This document shows, in pieces, positions 7,763-17,341 of a stretch of DNA of 64,000 nucleotides; position 1 is the stretch's first letter; every line of letters begins with the position of its first letter. Source of the DNA: Hydrogenovibrio thermophilus. GTDB lineage: Bacteria; Pseudomonadota; Gammaproteobacteria; Thiomicrospirales; Thiomicrospiraceae. Location of the stretch: positions 1,674,001 through 1,738,000 of the forward strand of contig NZ_CP035033.1 in assembly GCF_004028275.1 (NCBI RefSeq). Reading direction: 5' to 3'. The notes under the pieces were generated by a model. It did not search any database. It had not been told where the DNA came from and saw only the letters and a list, made by a program, of their open reading frames with translations. Both the position numbers and the translations under genes were made by a program.

Positions 7763-10180
7763 TTAACTTCCCGTTTTTTTCTTACCGCCGCGCCCGCGGC
7801 CACCACGTTTTTTACGATAGGAACGCTTGCGTTTCTTCGGTTTGGATTCTCCCGATTCGTCTGCCGAAGTTTCCGCACCTTCTGGCTTGGTTTCAGCCGT
7901 GGTCTCTGAGTCACCGTCCTCTTCCGAAGACAGGAAACGCAAGTCAATCTTACGATCATCCAGATTGACCTGTGCCACCTGCACTCTCAAGCGGTCACCC
8001 AATCGATAGACTTTACCGGTGCGCTCACCTTTCAAGCAATGACGAGACGCATCGTAATGGAAGTAATCTTCACCGAGCTCGGTAATGTGCACCAGTCCTT
8101 CGACATAAAGCGGATCCAGTTCGACAAACAACCCAAAGTTGGTCGCGGCAGTCACCACGGCGTCGTACTCTTCTCCCAACCGGTGCGACAAGAACTCGCA
8201 CTTCAGGAAAGTAACGGCATCACGTGTCGCTTCATCGGCACGTCTTTCGGTCGAAGAACAGTGTTCACCGAAAGACTTCATATCCTGTTCCGAATAATTG
8301 AACTCCGTAACTGCTTGCTTGGTCCAGGCAAAGCGAATCGCACGGTGAATCAACAAATCCGGATAACGGCGAATCGGCGAGGTGAAATGGGTGTAATACT
8401 CGTAATTCAAACCGAAATGCCCCTGGTTCTCAGGCTGATAGACGGCTTGGTTCATACTTCTCAGCAACACGGTTTCCACAAGATGTTCATGTGGCGTTCC
8501 TTTGACCGCTTCGGAAACGGCCGCATAGTCCTGTGCACCCGGCTCATCGCCACCTTCCAGTGTCAGGCCGAAATCGCCCAGGAAGGTACGCAAATTGGTC
8601 AAGCGCTCTTCCGACGGCTTTTCATGCACACGGTACAACATCGGAATTTTATGCCATTTCAGGTAACGAGCGGTTGCCACGTTGGCCATCAACATGCATT
8701 CTTCAATCAATTTATGTGCGTCGTTACGGGTTACCGGAACGATTTTCTCAATCTTACGATTCTCATCAAAGACGATACGCGTTTCCGTAGTGTCGAAATC
8801 CAAAGCGCCGCGTTCTTCACGGGCTTTCTTCAACACTTGATATAAGTCATTCAAATCCTCGATGTTCGGTACGAATTCAGCGAAGGTTTGACGGTGTTCG
8901 GACTGTTCGTCCGTCAACATTTCATGCACTTGGTTGTAGGTCAGACGGGCTTTGGAGTTCATCACCGCATCGTAGAACTGGGTTCTCTCCAACTTACCGT
9001 CATCGTCGATATACATATCGCACACCATGCACAAACGGTCGACTTTCGGGTTCAAGGAACACAAGCCGTTGGAAAGTTTTTCCGGTAGCATCGGAATGAC
9101 TTGTTGTGGGAAATACACCGAGTTGCCACGTTCGTAAGCTTCCTTGTCCAACGGTGTGCCCGGCTTCACGTAATGCGATACGTCGGCAATCGCCACCACC
9201 AGTCGCCACCCTTTCTTACGGCGTTTAGCAAACACCGCGTCATCGAAGTCTTTTGAATCTTCGCCATCGATGGTCACCAACGGCAAGCTTCGCAAATCCT
9301 TGCGACCTTCCTTATCCGCTTCCGTTACTTCATCGGGAATCGCATCCAACTGTTTGGTTGTATCTTCTGACCATTCGTTCGGGATATCATAGGCATGAAT
9401 CGCGGAATCGATTTCCATCCCTGGTGCCAGATAATCCCCGATCACTTCAATGACTTTACCGATGGCACTGGAACGCTTGGTTGGCTGGTGAATCACCTCA
9501 ACCAGAACAATTTGCCCTTCTTCGGCATTCAACAGACCGTCTTGCGGAATGAAAACGTCCTGCGCAATTTTATTGTTGGTCGGTTGCACCCAGGCCAGAC
9601 CGTCTTCAAAATGCAGTCGACCAAGCAACTGTTCATTAGCGTGCTCGATGATCTCAACAATCATGCCTTCACGACGACCTTTACGATCCACGCCGATGAC
9701 GGAAGCGATTACCAAATCGCCGTGGAAAACCTTATGCATCTCCCGGTCACCCAGGAACAAATCGGAACCACCGTCTTCCGGTTGAACAAAACCAAAACCG
9801 CCCGGGTGGCCAATGACTTTCCCTTTAATCAAATCCATTTTCTGGATCAAACCAAAGGCCCCGCGACGGTTTCGCAACAACTGCCCGTCCCGTACCATGG
9901 CTTTCAAACGGCGCGATAAGGCTTCGAAACGCTCATCATCGTCAATATCTAAGCTATCGGCGATTTGTTTGATACGCATCGGCTTCTGTTCTTTCTCTAA
10001 CAAATCGATAATGAACTCTCGGCTCGGAATCGGATTGTCGTATTTATCGGCCTCGCGATCGGCATGCGGATCCGCAGGAGGCGTATCGGTGCGATTATCA
10101 GATGGGATTTGTGGGTGGGATTCTTCTGTCATCGTCTCTGGCGACGACTCGATGTTTTCATTTTTACTTTTTTCAGTCAC
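7763..10180 (-). CDS. rnr: Ribonuclease R
   Basis: 3'-5' exoribonuclease of 805 aa that degrades structured RNA, including defective rRNA and mRNA with hairpins. Order: acidic disordered N-terminus, winged-helix segment (PMRIKQIADSLDIDDDE), two cold-shock domains, the RNB catalytic domain with TIDGEDSKDFDDAVF (metal-binding aspartates) and the YTHFTSPIRRYPDLLIHRA motif, an S1 domain, and a strongly basic tail rich in Lys, Arg and Gly (about the last 45 residues). RNase R tails of this kind bind RNA and ribosomes. The winged-helix segment distinguishes it from RNase II. rlmB follows in the same operon. Confidence 0.96.
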   Translation of the reverse strand: MTEKSKNENIESSPETMTEESHPQIPSDNRTDTPPADPHADREADKYDNPIPSREFIIDLLEKEQKPMRIKQIADSLDIDDDERFEALSRRLKAMVRDGQLLRNRRGAFGLIQKMDLIKGKVIGHPGGFGFVQPEDGGSDLFLGDREMHKVFHGDLVIASVIGVDRKGRREGMIVEIIEHANEQLLGRLHFEDGLAWVQPTNNKIAQDVFIPQDGLLNAEEGQIVLVEVIHQPTKRSSAIGKVIEVIGDYLAPGMEIDSAIHAYDIPNEWSEDTTKQLDAIPDEVTEADKEGRKDLRSLPLVTIDGEDSKDFDDAVFAKRRKKGWRLVVAIADVSHYVKPGTPLDKEAYERGNSVYFPQQVIPMLPEKLSNGLCSLNPKVDRLCMVCDMYIDDDGKLERTQFYDAVMNSKARLTYNQVHEMLTDEQSEHRQTFAEFVPNIEDLNDLYQVLKKAREERGALDFDTTETRIVFDENRKIEKIVPVTRNDAHKLIEECMLMANVATARYLKWHKIPMLYRVHEKPSEERLTNLRTFLGDFGLTLEGGDEPGAQDYAAVSEAVKGTPHEHLVETVLLRSMNQAVYQPENQGHFGLNYEYYTHFTSPIRRYPDLLIHRAIRFAWTKQAVTEFNYSEQDMKSFGEHCSSTERRADEATRDAVTFLKCEFLSHRLGEEYDAVVTAATNFGLFVELDPLYVEGLVHITELGEDYFHYDASRHCLKGERTGKVYRLGDRLRVQVAQVNLDDRKIDLRFLSSEEDGDSETTAETKPEGAETSADESGESKPKKRKRSYRKKRGGRGRGGKKKTGS

Positions 10181-10333
10181 TCGAAATTCAACTATTTTTG
10201 TGTCTATTTTTGAAAAATCTAAAGTTATTTATTCCACACTTTAAAGGATTTTTCACTCGATTTAAACCGTCCGAACGGCCCCTTACAAGGCGGCCTTCTT
10301 TCCATACATTCGGTCGAATTCAAATTTTCTATT

Positions 10334-10356
10334 TAAAAAGCCCGAACGCATCGGGC
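10334..10356 (-). terminator. Rho-independent terminator of the lpd-like gene
   Basis: On the minus strand GCCCGA-TGCGT-TCGGGC followed by TTTTT, about 85 bp past the stop codon of the flavoprotein gene and upstream of rnr. It insulates rnr from that gene. Confidence 0.85.
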
Positions 10357-10441
10357 GCGCCTATTATATACCAATTATAACAATATGTAAGTATTAAGAT
10401 TTTCGCCTCGTCCATGCCCGGCATTTTGTCAGCGGAAGTCT

Positions 10442-11845
10442 TTAACAAGTTTCCAAGGCATTCAGCGTTTCCGGCGAATACAATTCTTTCGCCAATAACT
10501 GAATGGCCGATTCGACCGCCTCCTCCAACACTGGATGATAGTAAGGCATTCTCACCAACTGCAACACGTCCATTTCCTGTTCAACCGCCCAAGCCAGTAA
10601 GTGCGCAAGGTGTTCAGCTTCCGGCATCATCAGCTCTCCGCCGACCAAGCGTTTCAAAGCTTTATCGGCATATAAGGAAATCATTCCCCGATCTTCGCCC
10701 ATCACAATGGCTCGGCCATTGTTGCGCTCCAGGTTGAACTCAACCACCACCGATTCCGCTAGGTCCAGGTCGTCATAACCGCAACCAAACGACGCAATTT
10801 GAGGGTCTGTAAACGCCACCCCTAAAGCGGTTTTACGCTTATAGGACTGAATAGACGGATACTGCATGGCGTTCAATACCGCAATTTTACCTTCGTGTCC
10901 GGCTTCATGCAGAATCGGACGGAAGCCATTGACGTCTCCGGCGATAAACACCGGCAAGTCGGCCACTTGCATGGTTTGCAGATTAAACGGCGGCATCCCC
11001 CGCTCATCCAGTTCGACGCCTAAATGCTCAATACCGATTTGGTCGATATTCGGACGGCGTCCAAGCGAGGCCAGTACAGCGTCCACTTCAAAGGTGCCGG
11101 AGGAAACCGTGATTTTCGCACCCGATGCCGTCGCTTCGATTTCCGCCGCTTCTCCCAGATAAATCGGAAATTCTTTGGAAATCAATTTAACGGCTTCTTT
11201 CGAAACACTCGGCGAGCGAAGTCCGGCAATGGTGCTGGTCATTTCAAACCCAATCACGTCCACTCCAATGCGCGACAGCGCCTGGCCCAATTCCAGGCCA
11301 ATCACGCCCAAACCGATGACGGCAATGCGCTTCGGCAAAGTCTCAAGTTCAAAAATTTCATCGCTGGTCAGCAAACGATCACCCAACGCCGTCTTCCAAG
11401 GAGTCGGCACCACCGGCCGAGAACCGGTCGCGATGATAATACGTTCGCCTTGAATGCGTTCGCCATTAACTTCCACAACATTCGGCGCCACAAACTTGGC
11501 GTAGCCTTTAATCAGCTGTTCTTCGGTCAAAGTATCCGTCGATCCGGACTGTACACCTTTGGTGAAACGGTCCCGAAACGCCCGAACCCGTTTCATCACC
11601 GCCGGCTGATCAATGGTCAACCCATCGGCCCCATCGATACCGAAATCGTAGAAATGCTTGCGGGCATGAAAGTGCTCCGCGCAATGAATCAGAGCCTTCG
11701 AAGGCATACAGCCCACCCGCGCGCAGGTAGTTCCGAAATGCCCGCCGTTAATCATGACAAAATCGTCCGTTTCACGACGAATCTGACCTAACGCCGTCAA
11801 ACCGGACGAGCCGGCACCCAAAATAATGTACTTAACCTGTCTCAT
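10442..11845 (-). CDS. Dihydrolipoamide-dehydrogenase-like pyridine nucleotide-disulfide oxidoreductase
   Basis: Class I flavoprotein disulfide reductase, 467 aa from the ATG at 11845 (GAGATGGAAAAAG just upstream; a GTG 48 bp earlier is possible but adds a poorly conserved lead). The FAD-binding GAGSSG lies at the N-terminus and the redox pair in CARVGCMPSKAL. IATGSRP, the NAD-binding GLGVIGLELG and the second FAD motif FIAGDVNG follow. The dimer domain ends with HPVLEEAVESA, keeping the catalytic His-Glu pair. No pyruvate or 2-oxoglutarate dehydrogenase E1/E2 genes are adjacent, and several consensus residues differ from housekeeping Lpd, so the disulfide substrate is uncertain. The protein ends in a C-terminal cysteine. 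The mltF-like gene diverges upstream. Confidence 0.8.
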   Translation of the reverse strand: MRQVKYIILGAGSSGLTALGQIRRETDDFVMINGGHFGTTCARVGCMPSKALIHCAEHFHARKHFYDFGIDGADGLTIDQPAVMKRVRAFRDRFTKGVQSGSTDTLTEEQLIKGYAKFVAPNVVEVNGERIQGERIIIATGSRPVVPTPWKTALGDRLLTSDEIFELETLPKRIAVIGLGVIGLELGQALSRIGVDVIGFEMTSTIAGLRSPSVSKEAVKLISKEFPIYLGEAAEIEATASGAKITVSSGTFEVDAVLASLGRRPNIDQIGIEHLGVELDERGMPPFNLQTMQVADLPVFIAGDVNGFRPILHEAGHEGKIAVLNAMQYPSIQSYKRKTALGVAFTDPQIASFGCGYDDLDLAESVVVEFNLERNNGRAIVMGEDRGMISLYADKALKRLVGGELMMPEAEHLAHLLAWAVEQEMDVLQLVRMPYYHPVLEEAVESAIQLLAKELYSPETLNALETC

Positions 11846-12086
11846 TCTTTTTCCATCTCTCAACGTATTTTCAGTTGCATTTAATCGTGCCACAGACGAC
11901 GAAGTACCATCATTGGGTGCCGCTTCTGCTGCTCGTAATTTAACGCACAGTTTGGGTTCATTCTACCGCTAGATTATGACAACTTAAAGAAATGAAGCCG
12001 AAAACCGTGTTTTTTCTTAATTATGACTTGATTAATACGCCCGCCAAAATACAATCAAACCTTCTGATCCATTTGAGATAACGAGT

Positions 12087-13610
12087 TTGCTACAGAAATC
12101 GAAACGCGCGTTACTGTTTTCCGCCCTAGGAGTGACATTCGGCTTGGCACCGATTTCATCACTCGGGGATCAAAATGTACCCTTACCCAAAATATCGATT
12201 TCGGAACGCATCCTCAAGCCGTTTCACGGGGATTTGCCCGAATTGCGAGAACGGCGACTGATTCGAGTCCTCGTCAGCTACACCCGCACCAACTTTTTCC
12301 TCACTCCACGCGGTTTTCGAGGTGTGGAATACGACCTGCTCATGGCTTATGAAGCTTATTTGAACCGGGGCCCCAGGCGTCAGCGCTATCAAACCCACTT
12401 GACCTTTATTCCGACCACTTTCAACAAGATACTGCCCAGTTTGCAGGCCGGGTATGGCGACATTGCGGCTTCCGGCCTCACGATTACCCCCGAGCGAAAG
12501 GCCTTGGTTGATTTCACCTTACCGTATATCGAAGACGTCAAAGAAATTCTGGTCTCCAATAAGATGGCGCCTCCCATCAACAGCTTGCTGGATTTCTCAG
12601 GTAAACGCGTCATCGTAGTCCGCAACAGCAGTTACATCATTCACCTCGAGCGCATTAATCAGACCCTCGGCTTTTTAGGCTTACCGACCATGGAAATCAT
12701 CAAGGCTGATCCGCTGGTCGAAGCCGAAGACATACTGGAAATGCTCAATGAAGACATTTACCAATACACTGTGGTCGACAGTCATATCGCGGACATCTGG
12801 CAAAAGATTCTCGACAACATCGAATTGCATCCGAACATCGTCATCCACCACAACAGCGATATCGCCTGGGCGGTTCAAAAAAACCATCCGAAATTATTGG
12901 CCTCACTCAATGCCTTCATTCAAGCCTACGCCAAGCCTGGGCGTTTTTTAGGCAACGCCGTTTACCGCAAATATTTCGAAGACACCTATTGGATTGAACG
13001 GCCATTGACTCATGATCTGCTGAAACGAGTGGATTGCTTGAAGTATTACTTTCAACTCTATGCCGAATTTTACGGCTTCGATTGGAAGTTAATCGCCGCC
13101 CTGGCATACCAAGAATCACGCTTCCAGCCGAAGAAGAAAAGCCATGCCGGCGCCATCGGCATTATGCAAATCAAGCCATCCACAGCACGGGACCGCAACG
13201 TTAACCTGCCAAACATTTCCGACCTGGAAACCAACATCCACGCCGGTGTGAAGTATCTGGCATTTTTACGAGACCGCTATTTTTCAAGCAATGACTATAC
13301 ACCGGAAGAAAAGGAAAACTTTGCCCTGGCCGCTTATAACGCGGGGCCGCGCAAGGTCTTACAGTTACAGCAGAAAACCCGCGAACTTGGGCTCAACCCT
13401 TATAAATGGTTTTACAATGTGGAAACCACTGCCCGGCAAGTCATCGGCCACGAGACCGTTAACTACGTCACCAGCATTCAAAAAATGCGTATATTCCTCG
13501 ACGCATCGAAACGGCTGGATCAAAACAAACGCTTACTGCTGGATAATGATGATGAAGGCATTCAAGACGCCAGCCAAGTCGAACTTTTCAGGCCCTCGGA
13601 TAACGACTGA
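12087..13610 (+). CDS. mltF: Membrane-bound lytic murein transglycosylase F-like protein
   Basis: A 507-aa envelope enzyme with the MltF architecture: signal sequence (residues 1 to about 27), a solute-binding family 3 domain (about 45-300, LRERRLIRVLVSYTRTNFFL onward), then a lysozyme-like SLT domain (about 330-470). The catalytic Glu is in ALAYQESRFQPK, followed by GAIGIMQIKPSTA and the NFALAAYNAGP motif. Such enzymes cut glycan strands with formation of 1,6-anhydromuropeptides. The start is a TTG with GATAACGAG upstream; no ATG lies nearby in frame. There is no obvious lipobox cysteine. It converges on thiI with only 17 bp between the stops. Confidence 0.88.
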   Translation: MLQKSKRALLFSALGVTFGLAPISSLGDQNVPLPKISISERILKPFHGDLPELRERRLIRVLVSYTRTNFFLTPRGFRGVEYDLLMAYEAYLNRGPRRQRYQTHLTFIPTTFNKILPSLQAGYGDIAASGLTITPERKALVDFTLPYIEDVKEILVSNKMAPPINSLLDFSGKRVIVVRNSSYIIHLERINQTLGFLGLPTMEIIKADPLVEAEDILEMLNEDIYQYTVVDSHIADIWQKILDNIELHPNIVIHHNSDIAWAVQKNHPKLLASLNAFIQAYAKPGRFLGNAVYRKYFEDTYWIERPLTHDLLKRVDCLKYYFQLYAEFYGFDWKLIAALAYQESRFQPKKKSHAGAIGIMQIKPSTARDRNVNLPNISDLETNIHAGVKYLAFLRDRYFSSNDYTPEEKENFALAAYNAGPRKVLQLQQKTRELGLNPYKWFYNVETTARQVIGHETVNYVTSIQKMRIFLDASKRLDQNKRLLLDNDDEGIQDASQVELFRPSDND

Positions 13611-13627
13611 TTTGAATGCCGGCTCGA

Positions 13628-15076
13628 CTAGCCGGTGGACTTCGGGCGATAGACCTTCACATTCTGAAAGCCCGCATCGCGTAAATACTGGGCATGCAAC
13701 TGACTCATCACCCCTTTCTGACAATACAGCAGGTAGCGCTTGGAAGCATCCAGTTTTTTAAAGGCTCGGTTGAGTTCATGGAAAGGGATTGTCAACACGC
13801 CCTCCATCGACAACGGATGCGCCTTAGCCATTTCCGATTTGCGAATATCAATGACGACATCGTCCGGCCCAACGTCATCGATGATTTCCACCGCTTGAGC
13901 CTGGTTGACATTTTCAATAATCGAATCCACCGGAATCGCTTCCGCCGAAGCCACCGCTTGATCCAACACTCTGTAATCGAATTTTTTCGCTTCCACCGCC
14001 ATACGTTTGAAAGACCCGTGCGTAATCGGGTTTTGCGAAATCACACCGCAATATTCCGGCATATTTTCGGCAAATTCACGTGTACCGATTTGGTCGGCAA
14101 TTGCCATAATATCCGGCTTACTCATCACTGCCAAAGGGCGCAGCACCAACTTTTCAGACACCTGGTCAATCAAGGCCAGGTTCCGTAAGGTTTGGCTCGA
14201 CACCTGCGCGACCGATTCCCCAGTCACCAGCGCATCAATGCCCATATCATCCGCCACCTTTTCCGCGGCCATAATCATCAAACGCTTCAGTGTCACGCCC
14301 ATATACGGCTCCGGTGTACTGCGGAAAATTTCCGCCACCACATTTTCAAACGGAATGGTGACGAACATCACCCGATGCGAAGCACTGAATTTTTCCCACA
14401 GATACAAGGCCACTTGCTTGACGCCGATTTCATGCGCCGCGCCGCCCAGATTGAAAAAGATGAAATGGGTTTTCAAGCCACGACGGATGGTCAAATAGCT
14501 CGCCACAGTGGAGTCGAACCCTCCGGACATCAGGGACAAAACGTCCCCTTGGGAACCAAGTGGAAATCCACCCAGGCCTGGCCGACGGTGTTTCACAATA
14601 TTCAATTGATCCTGGTGATACTCCAGTTCGATTTTCACATCCGGATGATGCAGATCCACTTTGGCCGGGTTACCGTGGCGACACAAGCAGGCACCGATGG
14701 TTCGTTCCATATCAAATGAGGAAAAAGAATGGTTTCCGGTACGTTTTACTCGCACCACAAACGATTTACCGTCGATTTTCGGCAAGGCAAAATCCGCCAC
14801 CAACTGCGCCACCTCATCTAGGCTGGTGGTGTAAAACTGCTCAACTTCCAGAAACTGCTCAATACCCGGCGTGTTCAATAACACCTGGCGCACAAAATCC
14901 GCTTCATCCGGTTGACAGAAAACTTCAATTTTATCCCAGTAACGCTTGGTCTCGACTTCGGCAATGCCTCGGCCCAGCAAATTCCGGAGGTTGAAATGCA
15001 GCTGATTGACCATTTTTTTCTTAACCGCATGGCCTTTGACCATGATCTCCGGAAACAGCTTAATAATAAATTTCAT
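13628..15076 (-). CDS. thiI: tRNA 4-thiouridine sulfurtransferase ThiI
   Basis: 482 aa, full length for the rhodanese-containing gammaproteobacterial form. Order: ferredoxin-like and THUMP RNA-binding domains (about 1-170), PP-loop ATP pyrophosphatase with SGGFDS at 184-189, a cysteine in PEYCGVISQNP (equivalent to E. coli Cys344), and a C-terminal rhodanese domain with Cys452 in YLLYCQKGVMSQ carrying the persulfide. It thiolates U8 of tRNA and supplies sulfur for the thiamine thiazole. One copy of CCAGGCCTGG falls inside the gene, encoding Pro-Gly-Leu just before the PP-loop. A 6-bp hairpin (CCGGCT/AGCCGG) spans its stop codon. Confidence 0.96.
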   Translation of the reverse strand: MKFIIKLFPEIMVKGHAVKKKMVNQLHFNLRNLLGRGIAEVETKRYWDKIEVFCQPDEADFVRQVLLNTPGIEQFLEVEQFYTTSLDEVAQLVADFALPKIDGKSFVVRVKRTGNHSFSSFDMERTIGACLCRHGNPAKVDLHHPDVKIELEYHQDQLNIVKHRRPGLGGFPLGSQGDVLSLMSGGFDSTVASYLTIRRGLKTHFIFFNLGGAAHEIGVKQVALYLWEKFSASHRVMFVTIPFENVVAEIFRSTPEPYMGVTLKRLMIMAAEKVADDMGIDALVTGESVAQVSSQTLRNLALIDQVSEKLVLRPLAVMSKPDIMAIADQIGTREFAENMPEYCGVISQNPITHGSFKRMAVEAKKFDYRVLDQAVASAEAIPVDSIIENVNQAQAVEIIDDVGPDDVVIDIRKSEMAKAHPLSMEGVLTIPFHELNRAFKKLDASKRYLLYCQKGVMSQLHAQYLRDAGFQNVKVYRPKSTG

Positions 15077-15127
15077 AAACGACGTTCAAAATCCTTAACC
15101 TAAAACCGGGGGCACCCCCCTTTTACA

Positions 15128-16006
15128 TCACACCAAACTGTTACTCATCAGCGCCATGCGAATTTCATCGATGACTTCATCTTTAATCAGCAATTCTTCC
15201 TGGGCGTTATGCAGCATGTCCTTCACTTCCGTCCCCAAAAAACTCCCGAAGCTGACCTCGCTGACAATCGCATTCGCCACTTGAATCAGGGCTACCAGGG
15301 TTCGAACATAGTCGTCTTTAATCACACTCAAGTCGCGCTGGTGGTGTAATAACATCACCTGCGCAAACACCGAATCCAGGTGCCACTTTTTCGCCACCAG
15401 CAAACCGTAAACCCCATGATGGGCCTGGTAAATCTTGCGCTCTCGAACCAAGCCGGTGTAACAATTGGTGAGCGTATTGTAAAAAGTAGACTGGTAGTTG
15501 CCAAATTTCATTTCCATGATAATCGCGCCGGCATTGTGGAACACACCGGCCAGATAGATTTCATCCGGTGAAATATCACTGACCCATCGCCCCAGCTCGG
15601 TGGCCACATTGGCCACATCAATGCTGTGATCCATCAAATCATCGAAAATAATATCCGAAACCTGCGTTTTGAAGCCCAGACTGAATACCAGATTTTTGAG
15701 TCGATACAAGCCCAAGGAGTCAATCGCACCGCGAATGGTGCTGACCGGATCGGAATCTTTGGGAAGAAATTGCGCCTGATTGGCGACTTTGATCAATTCG
15801 CCGGACAAAACGGTATTGCGCCCGATGATTTCCGCCACGTCACCGAAATCCGGAAAATCGGTTTTTTGCAGTAAGGACTGCAACTCCAGCAGTTCGGCCG
15901 GAATGGTGGGAATTTCAAACCCTTCAAGTTGCCGGTGCGCTTCCAGCATTTGTTGCTTTAAATCCATTTGATACCGTCTGTTTTGAATGTCATTGAGCGA
16001 ATCCAT
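15128..16006 (-). CDS. HDOD-domain signalling protein
   Basis: 292 aa, cytoplasmic. The HDOD domain (about residues 20-220) is recognised from IPAELLELQSLLQKTDFPDF, then GRNTVLSGELIKVANQAQF, the TIRGAIDSLGLYRLKNLVFS helix and GVFHNAGAIIMEMKF. These are degenerate HD-type phosphohydrolase helices, generally without catalytic metal ligands. HDOD proteins act as signal-transduction adaptors, often with motility or c-di-GMP systems; no specific partner is visible. GAGGA precedes the chosen ATG by nine bases; a second in-frame ATG 39 bp later is possible. It diverges from fbp. A short GGGGG/CCCCC element at 15108-15120 lies just beyond its stop but lacks a convincing loop and T run. Confidence 0.82.
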   Translation of the reverse strand: MDSLNDIQNRRYQMDLKQQMLEAHRQLEGFEIPTIPAELLELQSLLQKTDFPDFGDVAEIIGRNTVLSGELIKVANQAQFLPKDSDPVSTIRGAIDSLGLYRLKNLVFSLGFKTQVSDIIFDDLMDHSIDVANVATELGRWVSDISPDEIYLAGVFHNAGAIIMEMKFGNYQSTFYNTLTNCYTGLVRERKIYQAHHGVYGLLVAKKWHLDSVFAQVMLLHHQRDLSVIKDDYVRTLVALIQVANAIVSEVSFGSFLGTEVKDMLHNAQEELLIKDEVIDEIRMALMSNSLV

Positions 16007-16076
16007 CCGAACGAATCCTCAACCACACATCACTCTGTGCAAATAACCGGATGGACTGTGCGATATTATAAAACAC

Positions 16077-16086
16077 CCAGGCCTGG
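16077..16086. repeat. CCAGGCCTGG palindrome, intergenic (HDOD gene/fbp)
   Basis: Perfect 10-bp core in the divergent promoter region, followed by TCGTG. Confidence 0.9.
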
Positions 16087-16229
16087 TCGTGTCAGCTTTA
16101 TCACCCTGGCTTTATCAGCAAATCCATCACCTTAAGCGCGGCGGGCTTTGCGTTTCCCAGCTTGATATTTACTCCCTTGCCTGTTATGCTTACGCCAGTT
16201 TTTTTATCGACTATAAAGAGAGAATCTCA

Positions 16230-17204
16230 ATGAAAAGATTGGATCAAGTATTAGCACGTGACGGTGTTCCAGCGGAATTGGAATTGGTCATCGATCACAT
16301 CATGATCGCTTGTAAGGACATCGCATACAAACTGGCGCAAGGTGAATTAGCCGGTATTCTGGGCGCCACCGAAGACGAAAACGTTCAAGGTGAAACCCAA
16401 AAGAAACTGGACGTCATCTCCAACGACCTGTTGAAAGACATTCTGATCGACAACCCATATGTAAAAGCCATCGGTTCCGAAGAAGAAGACTACACGGTTG
16501 CCAGCACCACGCCAGGCAAATACTTGGTCACATTCGATCCATTAGACGGGTCTTCAAACATCGACGTCAACCTGTCTGTCGGTACCATCTTCTCCGTGCT
16601 TGAAGCGCCGGAAGACGACCGCGCTGCGGACGACCAGTCCATCTTCTTGCAGAATGGACGCAAGCAAGTCGCGGCCGGTTACGTTCTTTACGGACCATCC
16701 GCCATTTTGGTACTGACCACTGGTAAAGGCGTCAACTTCTTCACGCTAGACCAAACGGTCGGTGAATTCGTTCTGACCAAAGAAGGTATTCAAATTCCAG
16801 CCGACACGTCTGAATTCGCCATCAACATGTCGAACCAACGTTTCTGGGAACCGGAAATGAAGCAATACATCGACGACTGCTTGCTGGGCGAAGAAGGTCC
16901 TCTGGCGAAACGTTACAACATGCGTTGGGTTGCGTCCATGGTAGCGGAAGTTCACCGTATCTTGGTTCGTGGCGGTATCTTCATGTACCCTTACGACAAC
17001 CGCGATCCATCCAAAGCCGGTAAACTGCGTTTGATGTACGAAGGCAACCCTATGTCGATGATCGTCGAGCAAGCCGGTGGCGCTTCCTCAACGGGCCGCA
17101 TGGACATCATGGACGTTCAGCCGGAAGGCATCCACGACCGTGTTCCAGTGGTCTTGGGCTCCAAGAACGAAGTGGCCAAAGTGGTTGCATACCACACTAA
17201 ATAA
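16230..17204 (+). CDS. fbp: Fructose-1,6-bisphosphatase class I
   Basis: Hydrolyses fructose-1,6-bisphosphate to fructose-6-phosphate in gluconeogenesis and, in autotrophs, in the regenerative part of the Calvin cycle. 324 aa from the ATG at 16230, which has AAAGAGAG at good spacing; an upstream GTG in frame would add 47 residues unlike the family. FBPase markers: metal-binding GSEEEDY, the signature DPLDGSSNIDVNLSVGTIF, YGPSAILVL, and the substrate site KLRLMYEGNPMSMIVEQAGG. Codon use looks biased towards a highly expressed gene. A hairpin terminator follows, then ppa 137 bp downstream, which pulls PPi-forming reactions forward; the pairing fits biosynthesis from CO2. Confidence 0.96.
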   Translation: MKRLDQVLARDGVPAELELVIDHIMIACKDIAYKLAQGELAGILGATEDENVQGETQKKLDVISNDLLKDILIDNPYVKAIGSEEEDYTVASTTPGKYLVTFDPLDGSSNIDVNLSVGTIFSVLEAPEDDRAADDQSIFLQNGRKQVAAGYVLYGPSAILVLTTGKGVNFFTLDQTVGEFVLTKEGIQIPADTSEFAINMSNQRFWEPEMKQYIDDCLLGEEGPLAKRYNMRWVASMVAEVHRILVRGGIFMYPYDNRDPSKAGKLRLMYEGNPMSMIVEQAGGASSTGRMDIMDVQPEGIHDRVPVVLGSKNEVAKVVAYHTK

Positions 17205-17230
17205 GCTTACAGTTTCTGTAATGTTTGATG

Positions 17231-17255
17231 AACACCCGCTTCCGGCGGGTGTTTT
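17231..17255 (+). terminator. Rho-independent terminator of fbp
   Basis: AACACCCGC-TTCC-GGCGGGTGTTTTA: an 8-9-bp GC-rich stem with a TTCC loop and a short T run, 26 bp past the fbp stop. Confidence 0.85.
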
Positions 17256-17341
17256 AGTCTCTAACCACTATTTTTACCAGAGAGTTTTGAGCAAAATGGC
17301 TACACAGACAAAACTCTCACCGCATTAAGAAGGGAAATATC

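Noticed and set aside
15100-15127. GGGGG/CCCCC element between the HDOD and thiI genes as a terminator
   Set aside because: The arms leave a 2-4-nt loop and there is only a short T run; too weak to call.
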